Source of the DNA: Lachnospiraceae bacterium | GTDB taxonomy: Bacteria > Bacillota > Clostridia > Lachnospirales > Lachnospiraceae | Length of the DNA: 64,000 nt | Direction: 5' to 3' | Assembly: GCA_015057455.1 (NCBI GenBank) | Contig: SVEH01000002.1 | Span: forward strand, 1 to 64,000 | Shown: positions 59,159 to 64,000 of the stretch, piece by piece | Layout of the letters: each line of letters begins with the position of its first letter | How positions within the stretch are numbered: position 1 is the first letter of the stretch | Program-made: the position numbers and the translations under genes | The notes under the pieces: model-generated | Database searches by the model: none | Seen by the model: only the letters and a program-made list of their open reading frames with translations | Told to the model about the DNA's origin: nothing

Positions 59159-61213
59159 ATGGACGTTAGTCAATATTTAGAGATGTTTATTGAAGAAACA
59201 AAGGAACATTTACAATCATTGAACAATCAGATTCTAATTTTAGAGAAAGAATCTGACAACCAAGAAACCGTTACTGAAATATTTAGAGCAGCACATTCAT
59301 TAAAGGGAATGGCTGGAACAATGGGATTTTCTAAGATGCAAAAGGTTACACACGATTTAGAGAATGTATTCTCAGAGATTCGTAGCGGTAATATGGAAGT
59401 ATCTAGTAAGTTAGTTGATGTTATGTTTAAAGGAATCGATTTATTAGAGGCTCTTTTAGATAGCATTCAAAACACTTCTAATGAGGGAGATGTAGATCCA
59501 ACAGAATTAATTGAAGAACTAGATGTAGTTCTAAAAGAAGGATTAGGAATTGAAGCAGAGGAAAAAACTACTGAAGCAACAAAAGAAGAAGCAGAACCAA
59601 ATGATAAAAAAGAATATGTTACATCATTAATATATGAAGAACATGAACTTAATGCTATTGATGAGGCTCATGGTAGAGGTCTTAGTGTATTTGGTATGAC
59701 AGTATATTTGTCACCAGATTGTATATTAAAATCTGCAAGAGCTTATTTGGTGTTGCGTAATTTAGATGAAGTTGGTGATATTATTAAGGCATCACCATCA
59801 ACAGAAGATTTAGAAAATGAAAGATTCGATACATACTTCACACTAGTTGTTGTAACTAAAGAAAGTGAAGAAAAGTTAAAAGAAGTAGTTAGCTCAGTAA
59901 GTGAAATTGATGAAGTATTTATTAAACAAATAGAGAAAACAGGCGTTGAATTAAAACAACAATCAATTGAATCAAAGGCTATTAAGAATAAAGAAATTAA
60001 AGAGCAAATGAAAACTGAGGATGAAAAATCTAAGGTTAAGAATAGTAAGGCTAATATCAGTAGAACTGTTAGAGTTGATATTGAAAAATTAGATAATCTT
60101 ATGAATTTAGTTTCAGAGCTTATTATTGCAAAGAATAGTTTGATATCAATTGGTAATGCAATTGGTAAGAATGGACAAAAAGATGGATTTAATGAGCAAA
60201 TTGAATATCTAGAGAGAATCACAACAAATCTTCATGAATCTGTTATGAAGGTTAGAATGGTTCCTATCGAATCTGTTGTTAATAGATTCCCACGTATGAT
60301 TAGAGATTTATCTAAGAAGCTTAATAAATCTATTGAATTATATATGTCAGGTGAAGATACAGAACTTGATAGAACAGTAATCGATGAAATTGGAGATCCT
60401 TTAATGCACTTACTACGTAATGCCGTAGATCATGGTATTGAAGATAAGGCATCAAGAATTGCATCAGGAAAGCAAGAAGAAGGTACAGTAATTCTTAAGG
60501 CTTACCAAGATGGTAATAACGTAGTTATAGAAGTTAAAGATGATGGTAAAGGAATTAATGTAGATAAGATTAAACAAAAGGTAATAGAAAGAGAATTAGC
60601 AACTCAAGATCAATTAGAGAATTTACCAGATAGAGAAATTATTGATTATATCTTTAGACCAGGATTCTCAACAGCAGAAACTGTTACAGATGTATCAGGT
60701 AGAGGTGTAGGTCTTGATGTAGTTAAGAATAAGATTTCTAATATCGGTGGTAATATTGAGGCTAAAAGTGAAGTAGGAAAGGGAAGTACATTTATTATTC
60801 GTCTTCCACTTACACTTGCAATTATCCAAGCTCTTATGGTTGAAGTTGGAACAGAAAAATATGCTATTCCACTTGGAAGTATCCAAACAATCGAAGATGT
60901 ATTGGTTGATGATATTAAGTTTGTACAAGGTAACAGAGTTATTACTCTAAGAGGAAATGTTATTCCTATTGTAATGCTAGAAGAAGTATTAGATGTTAAG
61001 AAAGATGACAATAATGTACAATCATACACTGTAGTTATTGTTTCAAAAGGTGATAAGACAATTGGTTTAGTTGTTGATAGTTTAATTGGACAACAAGAAA
61101 TCGTTATCAAATCATTAGGTAAATTAATTAACGTTGACAATGTAATTAGTGGTGCAACTGTTCTTGGTGACGGTGAAGTAGCATTAATTCTAGATGTGAA
61201 TACTTTAGTATAG
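59159..61213 (+). CDS. cheA: CheA, chemotaxis histidine kinase
   Basis: A 684-residue kinase. HPt domain with phospho-accepting H46 (FRAAHSLKGMAG), a CheY-binding P2-type region (about 140-260), dimerisation domain, an ATPase domain with N box LRNAVDHGIE, G boxes DDGKGIN and GRGVGLDVVKNKI, and a C-terminal CheW-like domain (about 550-684). It phosphorylates CheY at receptor arrays. cheB, often placed just before it, is absent. Confidence 0.97.
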   Translation: MDVSQYLEMFIEETKEHLQSLNNQILILEKESDNQETVTEIFRAAHSLKGMAGTMGFSKMQKVTHDLENVFSEIRSGNMEVSSKLVDVMFKGIDLLEALLDSIQNTSNEGDVDPTELIEELDVVLKEGLGIEAEEKTTEATKEEAEPNDKKEYVTSLIYEEHELNAIDEAHGRGLSVFGMTVYLSPDCILKSARAYLVLRNLDEVGDIIKASPSTEDLENERFDTYFTLVVVTKESEEKLKEVVSSVSEIDEVFIKQIEKTGVELKQQSIESKAIKNKEIKEQMKTEDEKSKVKNSKANISRTVRVDIEKLDNLMNLVSELIIAKNSLISIGNAIGKNGQKDGFNEQIEYLERITTNLHESVMKVRMVPIESVVNRFPRMIRDLSKKLNKSIELYMSGEDTELDRTVIDEIGDPLMHLLRNAVDHGIEDKASRIASGKQEEGTVILKAYQDGNNVVIEVKDDGKGINVDKIKQKVIERELATQDQLENLPDREIIDYIFRPGFSTAETVTDVSGRGVGLDVVKNKISNIGGNIEAKSEVGKGSTFIIRLPLTLAIIQALMVEVGTEKYAIPLGSIQTIEDVLVDDIKFVQGNRVITLRGNVIPIVMLEEVLDVKKDDNNVQSYTVVIVSKGDKTIGLVVDSLIGQQEIVIKSLGKLINVDNVISGATVLGDGEVALILDVNTLV

Positions 61214-61224
61214 GGGGTACGATT

Positions 61225-61734
61225 ATGAGTGATAATATGATAAATAATTTAGATTTAAATACAGAAAATACAGAGATTAATGAAAATATTAATGGTATAG
61301 AAGAAGAAAAACAATATATAGTTGTTAATATTGGAGATGAATTTTTCGGTATAGATATCATGAATATTGATAATATAGTTAGAATGCAAAGAATTACAAG
61401 AGTACCTAAGGCTGGGGAATTCTTTAAAGGCGTTATCAACCTTAGAGGTGAAGTATTGCCGGTTATGAGCTTAAGATTAAAATTTGGTGTAGAAGATGAT
61501 GTTATCACTAATGCATCAAGAATTATTATCGTAAAAATCAATGGTCAGTATCCTGTCGGTATACTAGTAGATGCTGTAAAAGAAGTTATTTCATTATCTG
61601 ATTCTAAGATTGAAAGAGCTGTACAAGGTGTTTCTAGTGATAAGACAATGTATCTAAACGGTATAGGAAAATACAATAATGAACTTATTTCACTATTAAA
61701 TATTGATAGTGTTATTGGAGTTCATGAAGCATAA
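61225..61734 (+). CDS. cheW: CheW, chemotaxis coupling protein
   Basis: A 169-residue SH3-like adaptor with a short acidic N-terminal extension (1-30) and the CheW core (VVNIGDEFFGIDIMNIDNIVRMQRITRVP, FFKGVINLRGEVLPVMSLRLKFG). It links CheA to chemoreceptors. It lies 12 bp after cheA with GGGGGT before the ATG. Confidence 0.95.
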   Translation: MSDNMINNLDLNTENTEINENINGIEEEKQYIVVNIGDEFFGIDIMNIDNIVRMQRITRVPKAGEFFKGVINLRGEVLPVMSLRLKFGVEDDVITNASRIIIVKINGQYPVGILVDAVKEVISLSDSKIERAVQGVSSDKTMYLNGIGKYNNELISLLNIDSVIGVHEA

Positions 61735-61742
61735 AATTGAAT

Positions 61743-61778
61743 AGAGAATGATTTTATACAGTTTCTCTTATGAAATCA
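61743..61778 (+). other. Alternative hairpins in the cheW-cheC gap
   Basis: TGATTTTAT (61749-61757) pairs with ATGAAATCA (61770-61778), one G-T. Its loop contains TTCTCT (61763-61768), complementary to AGAGAA (61743-61748) just upstream. The second pairing competes with the first. It ends 16 bases before the GGAGG of cheC. Confidence 0.4.
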
Positions 61779-61803
61779 TTTATGCTTTGGAATGGAGGAT
61801 AAA

Positions 61804-62463
61804 ATGAGCGATTGGAAAGTGAGCGACAGCGATTATGAGTCAAGAGAGTACGATATGATCGAAGCAACAAAAGATAGCAATTACATGGATGTCTTAAGGG
61901 AAATAGGAAATATAGGTGCAGGTAATGCGACAACAGCTTTAGCACAGATGGTTAACTGTAAAATAGATATGGAGGTACCTAAGGTAAAGGTATTATCCTT
62001 TAATGAATTAACATCAATATTTGGTGGTCCTGATAAACCTGTAATAGGAGTATTGTTTGATCTTTCAATGGATGTTGATGGAATGATGTTATTTGTATTA
62101 GATATTAAATCAGCAAAATCACTAGCAAATCTATTGTTAATGGGAATGTCTGAAGGAGAAGATTTGACAGAAATGGATATGTCAACACTTAGAGAGGTTG
62201 GAAACATTATATCAGGTGCATATGTATATTCATTATCAGAAATGACAAATATGACTATTTGGACATCTGTTCCATATTTAGCAAAGGATATGGCAGGAGC
62301 GGTACTAAGTGTGCCAGCTATTGAAATAGCAAAAACTTCGGATGAAGCACTTATTATAGAAACAGTGTTTAAGGATGGAGATAATGATATTGGAGGATAT
62401 TTTATTTTAATACCAGAACAAAAATCTTTCGATGAAATAATGAAAAAATTAGGTGTTAAATAA
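61804..62463 (+). CDS. cheC: CheC, CheY-P phosphatase
   Basis: A 219-residue protein. Both phosphatase helices are intact (E..N in LREIGNIGAGNATTAL and in LREVGNIISGAYVYSL). CheC dephosphorylates CheY-P and binds CheD. Start ATG 61804 is 5 nt after GGAGG; ATG 61792 is in frame but overlaps that site. Followed by cheD, its partner. Confidence 0.94.
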   Translation: MSDWKVSDSDYESREYDMIEATKDSNYMDVLREIGNIGAGNATTALAQMVNCKIDMEVPKVKVLSFNELTSIFGGPDKPVIGVLFDLSMDVDGMMLFVLDIKSAKSLANLLLMGMSEGEDLTEMDMSTLREVGNIISGAYVYSLSEMTNMTIWTSVPYLAKDMAGAVLSVPAIEIAKTSDEALIIETVFKDGDNDIGGYFILIPEQKSFDEIMKKLGVK

Positions 62464-62483
62464 TTCACAGGAAGGACATACAT

Positions 62484-62990
62484 ATGGAGAAATGTGATGT
62501 AATTATAGGTATTGCTCAGTTACATGTATCAAGAGCTCCAGGTAGAATTGTGACGATAGGTTTAGGTTCATGTGTAGGTGTAACCTTATATGACCCAATA
62601 AATCACATAGGTGGTATGGTGCATATAATGTTATCTGATAGTAAAAAATTTGCTATAAATAGGATGGGCGGAGAAATCCTAAATAAAGGCAAATATGCAG
62701 ATACAGGAATCGAGGAATTATTGACACAAATGATAGCAATAGGAGCGGATAGAAGAAATATTGTTGCTAAAATTGCTGGTGGAGCACAGATGTTTGAAAT
62801 AAAAGAAGGCAATGATATATTGTCTATAGGTGAAAAAAATATTGAGGCCTCAAAAAATGTATTAGAAAATTTAGGCATATGTGTTGTTGCAGAAGATACA
62901 GGTATGGATTATGGTCGAACAATAGAACTTAATTTAGATAATGGTGACCTATTAGTAAGAACTGTTACACAAAAAGAAAAATATATTTAA
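62484..62990 (+). CDS. cheD: CheD, chemoreceptor glutamine deamidase
   Basis: A 168-residue enzyme with catalytic Cys in GLGSCVGVTLYDP and His in GGMVHIMLSDS, and the later AKIAGGAQMF motif. It deamidates receptor Gln residues and is controlled by binding CheC. Lies 20 bp after cheC. With cheB and cheR not in this cluster, CheC/CheD is the only adaptation module visible here. Confidence 0.95.
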   Translation: MEKCDVIIGIAQLHVSRAPGRIVTIGLGSCVGVTLYDPINHIGGMVHIMLSDSKKFAINRMGGEILNKGKYADTGIEELLTQMIAIGADRRNIVAKIAGGAQMFEIKEGNDILSIGEKNIEASKNVLENLGICVVAEDTGMDYGRTIELNLDNGDLLVRTVTQKEKYI

Positions 62991-63020
62991 TAATTTTTTA
63001 GTGATGGGAGAAGATAGGTT

Positions 63021-63302
63021 ATGCAGTATATTCCTTTAACAATGGTGCTTATAGCTGCATTAATTACAATAGTGATAGGATTAGTTAAAAAATTTGAAAT
63101 AATTTTTTGCTTGAAAATTTTGTCAATTGTGATTATACTTTTCTATATTATAGGAAATATTGTAAAAAATATTTTGATTGCCATTATGAAGATGAATGAT
63201 GAGCAAGATGAAGAGAATAAGGAAGATGAACAGGCAGAGGATGGACGTGCTGATGAACCAAATGACACATCAGAGAAATCAGGGGATGATTTTGAAGAAT
63301 AA
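63021..63302 (+). CDS. Unrecognised small membrane protein between cheD and fliA
   Basis: A 93-residue protein with two hydrophobic helices (about 3-22 and 28-56) and a very acidic C-terminal tail (about 58-93, Asp/Glu/Asn). It has a modest GGGAG site and is spaced 30 bp from cheD and 23 bp from fliA, so it is co-transcribed. I do not recognise the family. A role in motility is suggested only by its position. Confidence 0.7.
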   Translation: MQYIPLTMVLIAALITIVIGLVKKFEIIFCLKILSIVIILFYIIGNIVKNILIAIMKMNDEQDEENKEDEQAEDGRADEPNDTSEKSGDDFEE

Positions 63303-63325
63303 CGAAACTCTAGGAGGGCACGCAA

Positions 63326-64000
63326 ATGACTGAAGAAGAAAGAAGAGATTTATGGGAAAAGTATGCCACGGATAAATCTCCTGATATTAGAGAAAAACTT
63401 ATTATAGAATATGCGGGTCTAGTAAAAATTGTTGCTGGAAGACTTAGTATGTATCTTGGATATAATGTAGAGTATGACGATTTAGTAGGCTATGGAACAT
63501 TTGGACTCATAGATGCAATAGACAAATTTAATCTATGCAGAGGAGTTAAGTTTGAAACATATGCTAGCCTTAGAATTCGTGGTGCTATACTTGACCAGAT
63601 AAGAAAAATGGACTGGATTCCTAGAACACTTAGACAGAAACAGAAGAAACTAGATACAGCAATGAAGAAAATAGAGGCTGAAAAGGGACGTGCTGCTACA
63701 GATGAAGAAGTGGCTAAAGAACTTAATCTTTCAATGAATGAATTAGAGACTCTTTATGGACAAACAAAGATAACTAATCTAATATCTCTTGAAGAGTATC
63801 TAGAACAAGGTAGTGAGGTTAAGCTTGATGTAGCAAAACAGTCTAATTTTGGTCATCCAGAGAGAGCAATAATGAAAAGTGAAGCTAAGGAATTATTAAT
63901 TAAATCTTTAGCAGTACTTACAGAGAAAGAGAAGAAAGTAATAATATTTTATTATTATGAGGAACTGACTTTGAAGGAAATAAGCCACATTTTAGAAGTT
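63326..64000 (+). CDS. fliA: FliA/sigma-D, flagellar sigma factor (3' end outside window)
   Basis: 225 codons are visible before the window ends with the frame still open, so this is partial; full sigma-D is about 240-260 residues. Region 2 (EYAGLVKIVAGRLSMYLG, YDDLVGYGTFGLIDAIDKF, FETYASLRIRGAILDQIRKMDW) and region 3 are complete, and region 4 starts at about 195 (LTEKEKKVIIFYYYEELTLKEISHIL). It directs late flagellar and chemotaxis genes. TAGGAGG lies before the ATG. Last gene of the long operon, as in Bacillus. Confidence 0.95.
   Translation, partial: MTEEERRDLWEKYATDKSPDIREKLIIEYAGLVKIVAGRLSMYLGYNVEYDDLVGYGTFGLIDAIDKFNLCRGVKFETYASLRIRGAILDQIRKMDWIPRTLRQKQKKLDTAMKKIEAEKGRAATDEEVAKELNLSMNELETLYGQTKITNLISLEEYLEQGSEVKLDVAKQSNFGHPERAIMKSEAKELLIKSLAVLTEKEKKVIIFYYYEELTLKEISHILEV

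Overview
The window is AT-rich chromosomal DNA from a spore-forming, flagellated, low-GC Gram-positive bacterium. Pro-sigma-E processing genes, sigma-G, codY, a FliY-type switch protein, CheC/CheD chemotaxis and the gene order codY-flgB...fliA point to the Clostridia, most likely Lachnospiraceae (inference from family content and synteny; no species call is possible from sequence reading alone). Almost all genes lie on the + strand.

Region 1 (about 0.55-13.7 kb) is a division and cell-wall (dcw) cluster: mraZ, rsmH, an ftsL-like gene, two class B penicillin-binding proteins, mraY, murD, ftsW/spoVE, a divIB/ftsQ gene with an expanded N-terminus, and ftsZ. murE, murF, murG, murB and murC are absent. 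The mraZ promoter is followed directly by 10-bp-phased AAGTGG repeats that look like a MraZ operator. ftsZ has its own promoter, a TTG start and a terminator.

Region 2 (13.7-23.7 kb) holds a lone YjfB-like motility gene, a reverse-strand ABC-type ATPase whose catalytic motifs are all damaged, the sporulation pair spoIIGA-sigE behind a promoter of Spo0A-activated spoIIG type, sigG behind a sigma-F/sigma-G-like promoter, and a teichoic-acid-like polymer cluster (tarI-like cytidylyltransferase, extended SDR, GT2 glycosyltransferase, two CDP-glycerol/ribitol phosphotransferase-family proteins). nrdR follows.

Region 3 (23.7-30.8 kb) has an unrecognised acidic membrane protein, comM/yifB, dprA, topA and codY.

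Region 4 (30.9-64 kb) is one continuous flagellar and chemotaxis cluster: basal body rod and MS ring, export apparatus, hook assembly, stator, C-ring, export gate, FlhF/FlhG, a PilZ protein, CheA/W/C/D and, cut by the window edge, fliA (sigma-D). Terminators after flgE and fliL divide it into at least three transcription units. cheB and cheR are not in it.

The least explained parts are non-coding. A family of repeats sits in three intergenic regions (1-90, 29.78 kb, 43.96-44.65 kb) and includes two large hairpin elements in opposite orientation: about 19-27 bp AT-rich arms that differ between copies but pair within each copy, enclosing about 100 nt of related sequence. A third copy is cut by the left edge. 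The flgE leader can fold into a three-way junction. I recognise neither as a known RNA class or mobile element. No rRNA, tRNA, CRISPR array or transposase gene was seen.
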